Position numbers and translations under genes: made by a program. From positions 248,001 through 312,000 of the forward strand of contig NADL03000061.1 in NCBI GenBank assembly GCA_002205965.3: a stretch of DNA of 64,000 bases, given 5' to 3'. Positions within the stretch are counted from its first letter, which is position 1. Each line of letters starts with the position of its first letter. A model generated the notes under the pieces. That model was not told the DNA's origin. It searched no databases and was given only the letters and a program-made list of their open reading frames with translations. The stretch is from Kappaphycus alvarezii (Eukaryota; Rhodophyta; Florideophyceae; Gigartinales; Solieriaceae). Shown here piece by piece: positions 23,170-36,338 of this stretch.

Positions 23170-23780
23170 TATGTGGTACATTGATTACTAAAAAATTGGT
23201 GAGGCAAACACATTATTTGAAAATGGCTGTACAGCAGACAGCTCCTTTTAAAAATGAGTTGAAAAGACATATCTCCTAAACCATTCCACGCATGAAGTTA
23301 CCTTCATACGGTATATTTCAGTGCCAAGACAAAAGTGACAGCCTTTTCTATTGTCTTAAGTCCGTTAAAGAGCCCTTTCGTTCCCTGTGACTCACAAAAA
23401 CGCAAAAAAATAAAATTGTTGACTCACGATTTGACACAATTTTCATTTCCTCCACTGTCCTCACGTCTCCTATAGCTTTCCTCATGCACCCTATCTGTGT
23501 TTGTAAAGTATTGTACACACAGATAGTACTAAGCAGTACTGTACTGTAAACAAAAAAAATTTTTCCACCGCTATCATTCCACAGTACTGTATTGTGCCAT
23601 ACATTATTGTTCCTAAGTTGGATGGAATAGATTTGACCTTCCTCGGTTACCAATATCAACTGTATAGTAGTACATTCAATACTGGTTACTTCTATAAATG
23701 GTACCCTCGCCTTTCGCGAGACCCGTCGTCGTGGATCGACTAAAATAAAATGCATCAATCGTACGGTATTGTACCTGCAA
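23170..23780 (+). repeat. Dispersed repeat R1, copy c (longest)
   Basis: This matches the reverse complement of 2,275-2,865 from AAAAATTGGTG..GCAAACACA through ATATCTCCTAAACCATTC, AAAGAGCC, GTGACTCACAAAAACG, ACAGTACTGTACTGTAAAC, CCACCGCTATCATTCCAC and GTGCCATACA. It continues to AAGTTGGATGGAATAGATTTGACC near 23,620 and a weaker block around 23,720. It contains a GTACTGTAC cluster at about 23,530. No coding potential is visible. Confidence 0.6.
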
Positions 23781-25640
23781 ATGTATGTCCACTCCTACAG
23801 TGTGTATTTCATCCCATTTTCACACATTGTTACTATACCTCACGCCGCTACAGTGGCCAGGACATTGAAGTACAGTATATTTAGAACAACCTAAATTGAA
23901 TCAATGTGTACTTTATTGATGTGTACAGGATATGCTACATAGATGTGTTGTAAATCTTTTATGGCATACAGTATTACAATCATAGTAATTCGTATTACTT
24001 GACGCTGCATCTCCCAGTGGCAAAAAATCCGATTATCAGTAAAGTACAGTACATATCATAATACCATGCCCCGCACCAGTTCTATTGGAGAATGTGCCCG
24101 CCAATTGGCACCACTTATACTATCAATAATTTGATCACAATCCTTACCAATAAACATACCGCACTGTTACAACAAGTTTATAGGTGCTGTTTATCCAGCT
24201 AAATCTCAGTTTGTAGCGTACCGTTCCCTGTTACATACGCTGTCTAAAATTCATACTTGATTTAAGCACGAATTTTAGATTCGCCACATAGACCATCTGT
24301 TTGATTCATCGATCGACCTGGTCTGACATTATGGCGATCGCCGTCGTGCAGAATTAACGAAGTTTTATTGCATAATTAAATATGCTCATTACTCCATCCC
24401 TTTATAACACATATACTTGGAGAAATACTATATCTGAAGGTTGTAGAGCTGCTGCAGATGAAATTTTGATCGATTGCTTGGGTGTTGGACAATGTATTCC
24501 TCAAGTATTAATATAGCAGTGATAACTTTGTACGGTTACAAACGTGAGAATGACTGCCATATTCGCACTGCCTCTAATTCTTGGTTCAAATTCTGTGAGA
24601 AACATAGCTCCAACCCTCCGCCTCAGGTCAGGGATAGTAGAATGGTTTTGAAACAACTTCTTCCAGTACAATTACGGTCTTTTTGTATCACTCGTACACG
24701 ACTGGACAAATGCTAATTCTTAAAAAATGTATAAGCTGCCGCGGATCAATTAAATCAGTAGTGCACTCAGACATTACATGGTTATGAACAGCTGACAATA
24801 ATGTACCCGGTACCTACGTGGTTTGTGGTTTACCATTTGAAACTACACTTGTTACGAAATACAGCAAACATACTACTGGACGAATGGGAGAGTAGTATCA
24901 ATTACGTGTCCATATTAATACTAATGAACGCGCCTCGTTTTAATATAATCCAAGCTAATAAACCAGAAACACCTTTACGAGGGATCATATCTTAAAACTC
25001 TTACTGTAGGCAAACTCTTATTATAAGCTACGTAAGACGTGGGGCTGACCTATGCAGCGGCACCCATAAACAGACGAGACATAATTAACTGCTCAACATT
25101 TACTGTACCACTTTCTGCGATATTTCATCAAATGATCGCACGAAGAAAGGAATTGAATTATAAACCAGCATGTTTGATGGGAACCATCCTCTATTGTTCG
25201 AATCTAAGTGAAATTGTTGAGTGTATACCGTCTTCCACTGCAATTCATACTCGTAGCCTTAACCAGATACTACATATTGGAAACAGTGGTGATGATAGGG
25301 AATGAACTTTCTTTCCACATTTATGGAGTTTCAGAACAGTGATGGTTCTTAAGAATTACTTATTTCAGACTCGCTCAGAAAATAACAATTCTTTTACCCT
25401 CCTTCTATCTGGGTTCCTTTGTACATATAACCGGTTTAATTTTAATTCCCAAAAATAGGTCTAAAATTATAACGTATAATAAGGGGGAGCTTGGTGCCCT
25501 GCATAGAGGTACTTGAATGTTCTACATACATTAATATTCAGCAGGCATTCAGAAAAATTGCTGTGGTTACCCGTAGAGTCAAGTTTCTTGAAACTGCTCC
25601 GGTTCCGTTGCTTGTTTCTGAGGCAACGAAAGTTTAAGCA
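23781..25640. other. No gene; AT-rich
   Basis: AT-rich DNA with short frames only. This marks the start of a long AT-rich block that lasts to about 38.7 kb. Confidence 0.5.
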
Positions 25641-25651
25641 ATTATCCGATT

Positions 25652-26770
25652 ATGGACCGCTTATACGGGGATTACTCCTTACCCAGGATAGAACCTGGAG
25701 CCGGCTCAAGTACAGATGGAACTTTTATTACGTCACCGTACGAAGATGGCGGCGGCATGCCTTCTTCGCTTGCCCAGAGCGTTTCAATGAACCCCAAAGC
25801 CTCACTAGACGTTCTGCTAGATGTTCTAGTAAAACGAAAAGGATTTTCTACCGCACTTCGCTTGGATTGCTGCGTATGCATTGATCCTGTTATGAGGGGA
25901 AATTCCGCATGATTTTATGTGGTCACATACTTCATACTGAGTGTTGGAAGTGCCTTTTTCGGTAAAAGGTACGGAGTCCAACAACCGAAGCCGTCGAGCG
26001 TGAACAGTTAATTACGACCCGGGGGAATCTCTCAAATTTCCCACTCGGAGTCAATATTGATAAGGTGGTAGAATGTCCCTGCTAAAGAAGACCAGTTTTC
26101 TCGAGTGATCTGTTAGCTCCGCATGGTATAAGAAGGATCAAGCAGCACGGAATGCAAGATTATCTTTGGTGACAGTGCGAATAGCAGGTATACATTTGGT
26201 GCCATATCTATGGATGTCAAAATTAGAATTCGAATTTTTGAACAAATTGGCACAGTGAAGTGATTCACCTACTGTGCATATACTACTGGAGCTCCGGAAC
26301 TTCTTGACCTTCTGGAATGTTCCATGAACAACTCCAGGAGTGTATTCGTCGTGCAGAAAAAAGGGCGGACACAAGAGTTCGATATAAAAATGAAAACCTT
26401 GGAAAGGCGGGAAAAGGATTTGCATGACAACGAGGAATTGGTTCGTAAAAAGAGTCTGATACTTAGTCGCCGTGACTAGGAGCTGACGTCAAGGTGGCGC
26501 AAATTAGAAGACCGAGAGAATTTAATTCTCGCGAAAATGAATGAAATGCTGACAATCCTGGATGACTTGGAGTTTGCAACAACTTCCGCTAATGTGAAAA
26601 CGGCACGAATTCGAACCGATATCCTGAAGATGACCTTTAGTCATAATCCTTCCCTGAGGTCACACTGTGACGTGCAGGGTTCCGCAGATAAGAGGAGGAA
26701 GACAGACCCGATGCACGGTAAACAGAGTGATAGTCATGATAGTGATGGCAATGTCGAGCTTGCGGAATAG
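25652..26770 (+). pseudogene. Hypothetical coiled-coil protein gene, interrupted
   Basis: ATG at 25652 starts an 86-codon frame (MDRLYGDYSLPRIEPGAGSS, later LDVLLDVLVKRKGF). After an unclear middle, a second frame is open from 26264 to TAG/stop at 26770 except for one TAG at 26477-26479. It begins near GAPELLDLLECSMNN, passes through a strongly charged heptad-like stretch (KTLERREKDLHDNEELVRKK, then RWRKLEDRENLILAKMNEML) typical of a coiled coil, and ends in a Ser/Asp-rich tail. The tail contains ADKRRKTDPM, a possible nuclear localisation signal. The family is unknown. The two parts probably belong to one gene with an intron or degenerate segment between them. Confidence 0.4.
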
Positions 26771-28190
26771 TATGCAATGAGGACGAGCAAGGCACCAATA
26801 CTGTAGTGGTGCTGTGTCGAAGTCTACAGTCTCACCATACTTATAAACACTCTCCTTTCCCAACCATTTACATCCGTGTTTGATTAAGACAAGAGCATAT
26901 GTATCCTATGCCCACATCAATTTCTCAGCAAATTTTGTTTACAATGCAATAAACATTTTCATCTCAGGGACGTACATTTTGCACTACCTGGACCTGGTTT
27001 TGACTATCACTATCGCGCCTTCACGGTCAATTTTGCGTTCCTATTTTCGCATTATACAGCTGTGAAGGTACTATTCTCAGAAATAAACGTACCAGATCCA
27101 CACTATGCTGATGTTTACAATTAACAAAACATCTTAATTCCTCCTACCAATACCCATGGTTACTTTTGACGAGGAATGGGTGTTTTCTGCCCTTGCAGCG
27201 CACCGAGTGGCATCTATTTGAACGGAACTCCATGCAAATATTACTCGACTCTTTGCCCAGTTATGGGGATGCAACCCTCCTGATTGTTATCTGTCGCAGA
27301 TCCAAATAGCAGTTTCATTATCTGTACCACTTTTTATACTCTTTCTCTGTTAGTTTAAGGTGAAGCCTTCACTCTCCCAATGCTGATACTTCGTATCAGG
27401 ACCATCAGATTACTAGGGTTCCCAGCAAACAGGGAAACAGTTGCATAAATTTGTAGGGTTATGGATGGCGAATACAGACCTCCTCCGGTCAATTCAAACT
27501 ACCCGGTATTGATCAATACAATTACTTCAACACTGGATACATACGTGGTGTACAGTGTGCATTTATATTTATATAAAATCGGGTGTTGGAAATTATTCTC
27601 TTACCCATTTCTACCACAATTGTTTTGTTGCTTATCACAGCTGAACTCCGATTATTTCGCACAAATGTATTTCATAATTACCGACATGACGTATTACGCA
27701 ACCATCATAATTCTTCTAAACCATTGATACGAATTTGGAAGACTACATAAATTAGCCTGACCATGTAGGAATTTATTGAGGCACCACTCAGGATAAGATG
27801 TCTATTTTACTATACATTAGATGTGAACCTACTTGCAGAGCATTGGTCGAATGTCAGACCCTTGACACATACTACTGTCGCTCTTGTGATATGACGTGGC
27901 GTGCCATTGTGGATATTTGACCTTCAACTTCTTACGGCGTATAAAGGTATCTCAGACGTATTTGTGTCTCCGGACTTTGTCGTAATCAATGCACCATGGG
28001 CATGGGAGAGAATAACTCTAGTGCTATTATCTTTGGCATGTTCATTCATTTCGCGCAGGAGTTTAATTAATAGGGATGTCCTCCACTTCGATGCCTCCAC
28101 CTGATCACGCATTTTAAACATCTGCACAAAGACCGGAGATTATTTTTCGACGAAAAAAATTCGTTTTCAACATCCGTCAAAGCACTTCGA
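26771..28190. other. No gene seen
   Basis: AT-rich sequence with unsupported short frames. I see nothing conserved or repeated. Confidence 0.5.
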
Positions 28191-28191
28191 A

Positions 28192-29078
28192 TCAGTTTAG
28201 GTACAGCACGAAGGTTTTCTTGAACTTCTTTTCGATTTCGGAACTTTTGCCGTTTCGCGAATCGACTAGATGTGTCATCAACGAAGATTTGCGCTTAGAG
28301 GCGGGCTGTTTCTCTTTCACACTTCCACCGAAATTTCGGAAAGGTCTGATCTGCCGACGCTTCCAAGAATCCGATCCTAGCTCGCTCATTCTAACGGTGT
28401 CCAGTTGTTTCAGCTTAGTTATGGCGATACCCGGAATCATCTGTACTACATATATGTTATTTACGACCCTTTTCTGGCTTTCAACGCCGTTTGTGTCGTG
28501 AAAGCGTAGAGACTTTGTGTCACAGTCCTTTTCAGAATAAATAGGCGCCACCATACAATTGATACCATATTTTTAACACAAGTGATCCATTGCGGGTCAA
28601 TTTCGCGACTTACTGCCATCCAGTTGTCCACGTCATTTTTGTCGTTAACTTGCGGAGATTGTGCATTGCCTTTGTCAAGTGTCCTGACATCACAACACCT
28701 AATTAAGCTGTCCTCTTTTAACTTCGCGTTCGAAGTGGACGTCACATCCAACACAATTGACTCAATGTTAAGTTTCTTTGGAGTGCCTGTTGCTTCTTCA
28801 AAGGCTAGAGCTATCCCTTGGACCCCACTGCCTCGAAGTCCGTTGTAAACACGCAGATCTATTTGCGTAGATTCAAATTCAGCACCCCTCGGCACGTAGG
28901 GAACCCTAATTCGATAACTCCTTAGTAGTTCAGTATTTTACTTGTCGATTCGCCCAAAAAAGCTGGCATAACTCAGCCGCAGATGTTCCAAGACATAGAC
29001 CCTCCCGCTCTGTATCCTTCTATAGTAAGGCGTGGTATTGAGAAACGTTCGACAACCACAGTCTTTTTTCTTGCATCC
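28192..29078 (-). pseudogene. Hypothetical basic protein, one stop and one frame change
   Basis: A minus-strand frame open from 29078 to 28461 contains only one stop, TAA at 28940-28938. It reads through RTFLNTTPYYRRIQSGRVYV, YRIRVPYVPRGAEFES and a Ser/Thr/Asp-rich region to DPQWITCVKN. At an A-run near 28,570 the coding character passes to the next frame (MVAPIYSEKDC), which ends in a Lys-rich tail (SVKEKQPASKRKSS, then KKFKKTFVLYLN). The expected protein is about 290 residues, with no recognised domain. The TAA lies inside a 21-nt segment with GT and AG ends whose removal keeps the frame open, so a minute intron is conceivable. Confidence 0.4.
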
Positions 29079-29090
29079 CTACTCTGAAAT

Positions 29091-29475
29091 ATGTTTCGCC
29101 TTGCAACCGTATTGTATAAACACAATAATTGTCGAGAGGGCCCCTTCTATCTCCGGACAGAGACTTGTATGTTGCGTCAACTGATAGAAAAGATGCTGTT
29201 GCAGCATTTCGTTACATTGAATAAGTTGTTAGGAGGAGAAAGAAACCATGTTCAATTGTTCGTATATTCCTTACGTAATGTTCCATCGGTCCACAACCAT
29301 CCTAAACATTACGTTAATCTGTTGGCAGAAATATTGTCCGTTTTCATGGGCTGCACGATTTACGCGATATGCTGCTGCATTGCCAATTGTAGCCTGATTT
29401 TCTACTCCAAATCCTGGTGTGATAAGTTTCTCCTGTGCCTTTACCTTTACTACAACCGGTTTCGCATCCAGAGCC
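29091..29475. other. No supported gene
   Basis: A Cys/Leu-rich open frame of 140 codons runs on the plus strand through 29,513. It has no motif, and its AT-rich composition makes chance openness likely. Confidence 0.4.
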
Positions 29476-30953
29476 TTAATTTTTTTCTGCAGCCAGCATT
29501 TTTCTCTTCTTGACTGTTACTGGAGGTATTGGTGGCGGTGAGCGGTTGTGTGTTCCGGGCGCAACGGCGAAGATCATTTTTCCTGTCGATTTAGAGACGT
29601 TTGTCTGGGTATCGATTCCGTTTTGAGTATTTCTGAATTGATAAGCATTCCCAGTTCCTTGATTCCCTACTCCATTTCGAATAAGAGCAGCTGCAATGGG
29701 CATAATAATGTTTCGAAAAGATTATAAAAGCAAATCTCACATCTTGTTTTACCTCTCCTGCTTTTCGGGGATACGTGATTTCACTTTTTCACAAGTTCGG
29801 GTATATTTTCGGTCATCAGCATACCTTCTAGTGAATCAAGGCCTTTTTCGGTCATTTAATTAAGTGGAACCGACATGTGTCGCTTCTCTAAACTCTTGCA
29901 ACCTTCAATAGGATCACTGAAATTCCATGATATGCCTGAGCAAAGCACAGAATGCGTATTGTTTTTTTGTTTCTTCTCATTATTGGTTTACCAGTACATC
30001 TCTTCCCTCCAAGTATGGGATCGGCTCCTTCGGTGAACTTCCCAATAAACTTGCAATATCCACTCTCTCTCACTTTCCGAATTGTGTATTACGTGTGAAC
30101 AGTCCTCTCCATGACAATATCTGATGAATATGGTTAATTCGTAGGTGCTTTATGTTTATTGTAATATACTTTGACATCTGTTATCGTATTATTATTCGCA
30201 TGCTTAGGCTCATCAGGAATTCGTATGCAGTGGCGTATTTCAGTACATATATACTTCCTTCTCGTCATTGTATAACTACCCAAGAAAGGTGCTTGACATT
30301 CACTTCGTCCTCTCGTGTTGAACTTATACCCCAATTCATTCAGAAGCCCGTGACTATTCATTCCCTGATTACATGCAATATACCCTCCTCATGTCTCTCT
30401 AGTGTAACCAACAAGCTCTTGTCTTTCGGGAAGATATGGAACTGAACATATTTGCACCGAAAAACCTGTCAAACCTAGGTTTTGTCGTCATCTGGGACAA
30501 ACCTGATGTTGGTTCCCGTATAATTTCTATGTGGTTCCCATTCAACCATTTTTAACATCGCAATCGGATGCAATTTGATGTAGCGGAGGTGGTGGTCTTT
30601 GCCCAGCAGATTCAATTGGTTGTATCTCGGTGACATCATCTGCATCTTCCTCCAAATTAATTACCTCAACATCGCTACCTTGTTCGAAACATACGTCGAC
30701 TGTCTTCCTTTCAGATATTGCACTCATCCTTCCAGTGGGGAGATACTTTTACAGTTATTGTAGGTTGGTATTAGTGACAATGGCTATAGATATATGGTGA
30801 GTACGAGGGCACATATCCAATTCTGGGAGGACCGTTATTGCTTTTGCGCATGAAGCGTCGGAACAATTGTCTCACCCTGGTTGGTTCATTCGGAAAACAG
30901 GTCATTTTCTTATAAATTATGTTGTCGTTCTCATTAATTGCGTCCCGGCGCAC
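29476..30953 (-). pseudogene. Possible spliced or broken gene with SUMO-interacting-like motif
   Basis: Three short minus-strand frames have protein-like content. The first is 30,953-30,771 (ends RIGYVPSYSPYIYSH). The second is 30,727-30,542 (starts MSAISERKTVDVCFEQGSDV and contains EVINLEEDADD, the hydrophobic-plus-acidic pattern of a SUMO-interacting motif). The third is 29,703-29,476 (Pro/Lys-rich, PPPIPPVTVKKRKM). The first two may be joined by an intron with donor GTGAGA near 30,875 and an acceptor near 30,740. The interval 29,704-30,541 holds no convincing exon. Treat this as a weak gene candidate. Confidence 0.25.
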
Positions 30954-33900
30954 TCCAGTGACAATTTGTTTCTACTGTAAATGTTCATGTTCGGAGAAGA
31001 GGAATGAATTAATTCCTATTACAACCTGTTCCTCCAGTTTGTTTACGGTTCGTTACATTTTCTGTTTGTTTCCGTTTCTATATTACCATCTTTTAAAGAG
31101 CCAAATACTTACAAGCTGTACTCAACACGACCTCTCAAAAGCTCATTTGATACTTGTAACTAGTTTAGAGTGTTTAATACAACGACTGGCTGCGCTGCTC
31201 ATTTACTTACGAGTCAAAGTTTTCAAATTTACAGTTAATGGTTGATGAGAACCATTGAGTTTCATTGTTCACTACTTTTAATTCTTAAATTTTCTTGAGT
31301 TCTAATAATCACCTGTGCGATTATGTCCTCCGGGCTTGTTAACTTTTTTAACTTTTTCCATGTGTATAATCAATGCATTCTGTGGATGACGCAAGTTTCA
31401 ATTCCAGCTGTCAATTACTACTCTTCCTTCCGTAGGTGATTCCAGTATGTGTTGGCAGTTTATATCACTAAATACATATTCCAAGCCGGAATTGAGTATT
31501 GAGTGGATTTCATGTGAAGAAATCTTGTTGACCCATATCCTGGGAAAAGTAATTTGACTGTTTCCTCAATATTAAAATTTGAATACTAATTCGTATATAA
31601 TTCCCCCAAGCAGTATCACATTACGCTATAATAATCAATCAGGCAAGGTGTAGCGTATCTTATGAAGTTGTATCCGAATACTTCTTACATATTAAAATTC
31701 AACATACTTTTCTGGTGAGCACACTATACAGTTATATAGAAACTATACATGCTCGTATTTTTTAGAAACCATGTTATCCCGGCTATCCACTCTAAATTCT
31801 GTCACGTGCCCTACCTTCTTTACTAATGTGTAATTTAAAATATCTTCAACGAATTGCTATTCATTCACAACGCAGTTTTCACCATCAGCAACGTAAATTT
31901 TTATACATATAATGATAACTATATATATCTTTTAAATAGCCGTTGATATCTCCCGCTGTCCTCCCCCCAAGAAAAACCTTCAAACCCTGCAGTCCAATGT
32001 TTTTACAGTTTCCGCCTGGCATTTTTTCTAATCAGTACTCTGCCATATTCAACTAATTAAACATTGTTTCGCTGTAACATTGTATCTGCATTTTTCTGCG
32101 TTCCCTTCAGTGTAGCATCAGCTTATCAAGAATCTCCTTATTTTTTCAAACTTCGGCATGGGATTAAACTTCAAAATATTCCCTAATATAACTTCTCCTT
32201 CGCACTTTCATACCATTGTTTATACTTTGTCATCATCCTAATACACACTGTAATATGTAGATATCAAACAGACACCATCGCTAATATCTCTTGCTGACCA
32301 TGTTGAATATGATTAGTTGGTTCTTCGTTCGAGGCAAAAAGCTAAGTAGGTGCCAAGACTCGTCGTATCGCAGATTCGAAGCCAGTCAGCCCTTCTCAAT
32401 TTTAACTAAATTATTCTAATCTTAATATAGTATTTACCTTTCCTGAATATTAACTTTCTTTAAGCAATCATTGCTTCCTTCATTGATTTGATCACTAATC
32501 GAAACTATTTTCTGTGCGCATAGATTTTATTGAATGATTCTACATGGCATCGTAGCTGTGTCCGCCTAAAATTCAATGTTTCAAAACAATACAAGCGTAC
32601 AATTATACACACTTCTGTGATAAAAATCTGTAATTTGGATCACTGCGATTTGACTTCAGTGGATTTTCCACACATATTTGTACAAATTGGACAAATTAAG
32701 GTCCAGTTGAAACGAGCAATTTTATAATATGCACAGTACCGGTTTTTCCAACACAATCCGAAACTGGCATTGTATCACTCCTTGTATCAGTGATTACCTT
32801 AGTGTCTATCAGAGCTCATACGGTTTTTCTGTATGAACTGCCAGAGCGTTGTAGACAATCACACTCGTAACTAAAATCATTACTACTTTGTCACATTACA
32901 TAGCCGTGCCCGTATTAAATATTTCGTTCTCCATCTTTCCTTCTACGTGTAGTGAGTCGGGGGACATTTAGTGCATTTTTAGAAATTATATTCAATGGCC
33001 ATTATTATCCGAGAAGTTAATGCCTTTGTATGAACTTGGGATAGGGAGGGAAATTTTTACAGGACTGTTTTCTATCCATACCTGCACTCCTTTACAGTTA
33101 TCCCATATACAACTGAACCATATTGAATAATTGCAGCAGTCGTAGTCCAGGCGAATCACCATCCAGATCAAGCATTCATACGGGTTGAAACCGTGACATG
33201 ATGAATTTCGCTTTGCGACTAATAAATTGATAAATTGTCTCATATGAAATGTAGTGATTTGTCGCACAGGTGATTTTGGTAGGTGACTATTTTACGGTCA
33301 TTTATTGCGCCACATCCCTGTACTATTCCGGTCAATGTATCCAATCCATCTTCTTTGGTCTCATGTACATTTATAATTTTCCTTCTTATTTAATTAATAG
33401 TAGCATACTTACTTCCTTCTGTATATTTCTTCTGTTTTTCAAATAATTCTTCCTAATTCCTTTATATGCGTCATAACCAATTTCAAGCTGCGCCCCGGCC
33501 TGAACTATGACTTTTCTCAGGCAAATTGCGTAAAACTTGTATCATAAAATTGATCGTAATATACTTATAGTCTCGTATTAAAACGGGATCATGACACGTC
33601 ATGTGACTACCCTAAATCTTCATCCAGCGTCTTCGTGATCGTTGCAATTGTATTGCAGCACATTAAATGATACATAGTGCTTCAAAAGACATTTCATAGG
33701 ATTTACTGTCATTCTAATCTACGTATGAAGTGTTGAAAGATGCCATTATATTCTCATCTCATGCCATTGTACCCCTGGTTCTGTATTTTCGCAGAAAAAA
33801 GTATAACATAACTGTGCCCTTGGAGTACAGGTCGACTACACGGATGCATACCTGCTCTGTAGGTAACAATAAATGTACACATGTTTTTATGGCGGTGTCG

Positions 33901-34070
33901 TAAATTACCGCAACACTGTGCTAATGCTTTACCATAAATGTGCATACACCATTTTTTGGTTTTTGGAGACCAAGGAATGGTGAGTGGTGAGGAAGGCCAC
34001 GGCTGGAGTGCCAATTACGGCGTAGCAGCCGTTAATTAACCAAAGGGAAGATAATGGATGCTTCACTGGT
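30954..34070. other. No gene; AT-rich
   Basis: About 3 kb of AT-rich DNA without recognisable genes, repeats or element ends. Short frames exist but are expected by chance. Confidence 0.55.
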
Positions 34071-34356
34071 TTAGGTACATGTACCTAGATAAGCAATACA
34101 GAGATTAGTGGTGCTGTCGACTCGCACGAATATCACAATTAAATATATTTGGTGTATACATGCGACGCCTCGGGAAAACCCTTTAAAATTTTTGGACAAA
34201 TCAAAAATACAGATTTGAACGCTTGGGAAACTGCTCAACGCTCGAATTTTCAACTTTTTCCAAATTGTTCTGAAACTGACTGTAAAGTTTTTTTGGGTCG
34301 GAGACCCTATGAAAACTCTTTGAGGCACGGTGCATGATCAAGCGAGAATGGCACGT

Positions 34357-34384
34357 GGCCCCTTCAACTGCATGTGAAGGGGCC
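34357..34384. repeat. Perfect 10-bp GC-rich hairpin
   Basis: GGCCCCTTCA (34357-34366) and TGAAGGGGCC (34375-34384) form a perfect stem with an 8-base loop in otherwise AT-rich surroundings. The function is unknown. Confidence 0.8.
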
Positions 34385-35165
34385 CTGCGATCAAAAGAGT
34401 GGGAGTGGGAGCGGCGCGCGATTTTGAATCCAACCATCTCCAGGGGTGCCATATGTTCATGTTCCATGCTCCTGACTCCCCCACAACAAGGGATTCAGAT
34501 GCTGCGCTCCCTATAATTTCGTGACAATGCACCGTGCCATTATTGAGCAATGTACACCAATCATTCATCACTGACAGTAACACATGTAGTTTGTAAAATT
34601 TTTTAAAATTCCTTTGCCTCAAACCCGTAACTTACCAATCGCAGAGTTTACAGCATTTTCCGAGTAAAAGTCTCGGAGCCGTACGTACCCTTATTACGTA
34701 TTGTCGGGCTCTGGGTGATCGGAATACTGTAGCTTCCTGTCCATACCACAGAGTACAGAACATGATATCCTCTATCTGCTGTGAAATTTTCTCATACTGC
34801 ATCGTTGTCATTTAGTTTTTTTTTAAATAAACAATTTTACGGACATGCCAAACTGTATGAAGTCTCGTTTGATTTATTCCTTTCCTCTGCGGTAATAATA
34901 AATCACATATCTGTTCTCATTCTTATTTCTAACTCACATTTCTGCTATTTTCTGAATTCAGAACACACTTTGTCGGCGGTATGCATTATTCGGTCCTTCT
35001 TTTTTGGTGTATTTTCGCAGTTTGGTGTACAGTACACTGCAAAGAGCAAAACCCTTGGCCATTCAGCCCTCTCACTAGCCTTACCGCAGGCATAACAGAG
35101 AAGCACTTAAGGTCAAAAACCTTCATTTTAGCATCGCCCAACAGGACGAGGCTCCTCCCAGTCGC

Positions 35166-35471
35166 TGATTCCACTTTGGGAGGGTGGCATCCGGACCCAT
35201 GTTCCGTGGTCACACGGCTGCGGAAATCCGTCGTGAATGGAGGCATGAGTGTTTTCGCGAACGAGATATCAGTCATTTCACATCTTCCTTCCGCCACCGT
35301 ATTCTCCTCAAACGCGGCATGTCTATTGTCTGGTCTCCAGACAGCTTTTTATCCAAACAGAAACGTCAGTCCTACCTGCTGTACTAAGTCAACTTCCAAC
35401 CAAACCATCCGGGTCTCAAACCTCCTACACATCGCAGTAAATTCACCGCCCATTTCACCCTTGGCCCTTCG
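35166..35471 (+). pseudogene. Possible exon with one internal stop, followed by GTAAGT
   Basis: A plus-strand frame runs from 35166 to 35471 with a single TAA about two-thirds along. It encodes a basic segment (MFRGHTAAEIRREWRHECF, HRILLKRGMSIVW) and then NFQPNHPGLKPPTHRSKFTA. It stops exactly at a consensus splice donor, GTAAGT at 35472. I do not recognise the protein. The donor at the end of the frame favours a genuine exon. No following exon was identified. Confidence 0.3.
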
Positions 35472-35477
35472 GTAAGT

Positions 35478-36330
35478 GCGATTGATTGATTCATGCTATA
35501 TTAACGGCTCCCCACTGCAAGTTAGTATTACCAAAAGTTTTTTTCTTGTTAATGGTTGCGAAGATGGGAGCTACGTTCGTCGTGTTCCCATTTTTTCACC
35601 TTTTTGTCATTTTACCATGCACCGTCTAAATGAAACTGCTCAAATCTTTCATCAAAAGCCAGCAATAATTCCCTCCCATGAGGAGCGTACATAGCTGAAT
35701 TTATCTACAGCACTTCATAATCATCTCGATTTTTATATACATAGGATCAAAAAGTTTCACATTGTCTATTACCATTTTCTTTTCCATCATTCTGTGCGCA
35801 ATCTTCAAGTAAGGCCTCCCTACTTCAACACAATGTTGAGATTGTTCCCTAACTTTACATCTTATAGCACCATTAAAGGTTCAAACATGTTTTCAAAGTC
35901 AGAAGTTTGATTTCTGGCTTTGGATAATCAATTGTTTCTGACGTCAGTTTGCATTCCCTCATGCACTGCACATAGATTTAAATTTTACGAGACAAACATC
36001 ACTGATGATAAAGTTGCTTCCGCGGCCAGAACGCCGAGTGGGAATTTTAATGGTCATTTATTTTATTTGGAGAGAAGTCCTCTCCGATTGCGCCTACTCC
36101 TATTCAGCGGCGCCTATCTTCTGCATGTCTGCATATGTGCTGTGTTATGGATGTAGCACGGAGCCTATTCCTCTCATTAAACTTCATCAGTAGTAATTCC
36201 TTGCATTCCGGTTCATAGCAACGCATAAAGAAACCACATACATCCCTTTCGAGCAAATATAATGACACTGCATGTCTCACACGAATAACAAAACTCCGTA
36301 AATCAATTTACGTCCCTAATTTCATTGTCC
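35478..36330. other. No gene seen
   Basis: AT-rich sequence with short unsupported frames. No second exon for the preceding candidate could be picked out. Confidence 0.4.
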
Positions 36331-36338
36331 TCGTATCG

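Noticed and set aside
29091-29513. 140-codon Cys/Leu-rich plus frame
   Set aside because: AT-rich DNA, no motif and no splice or start evidence. Chance openness is likely.
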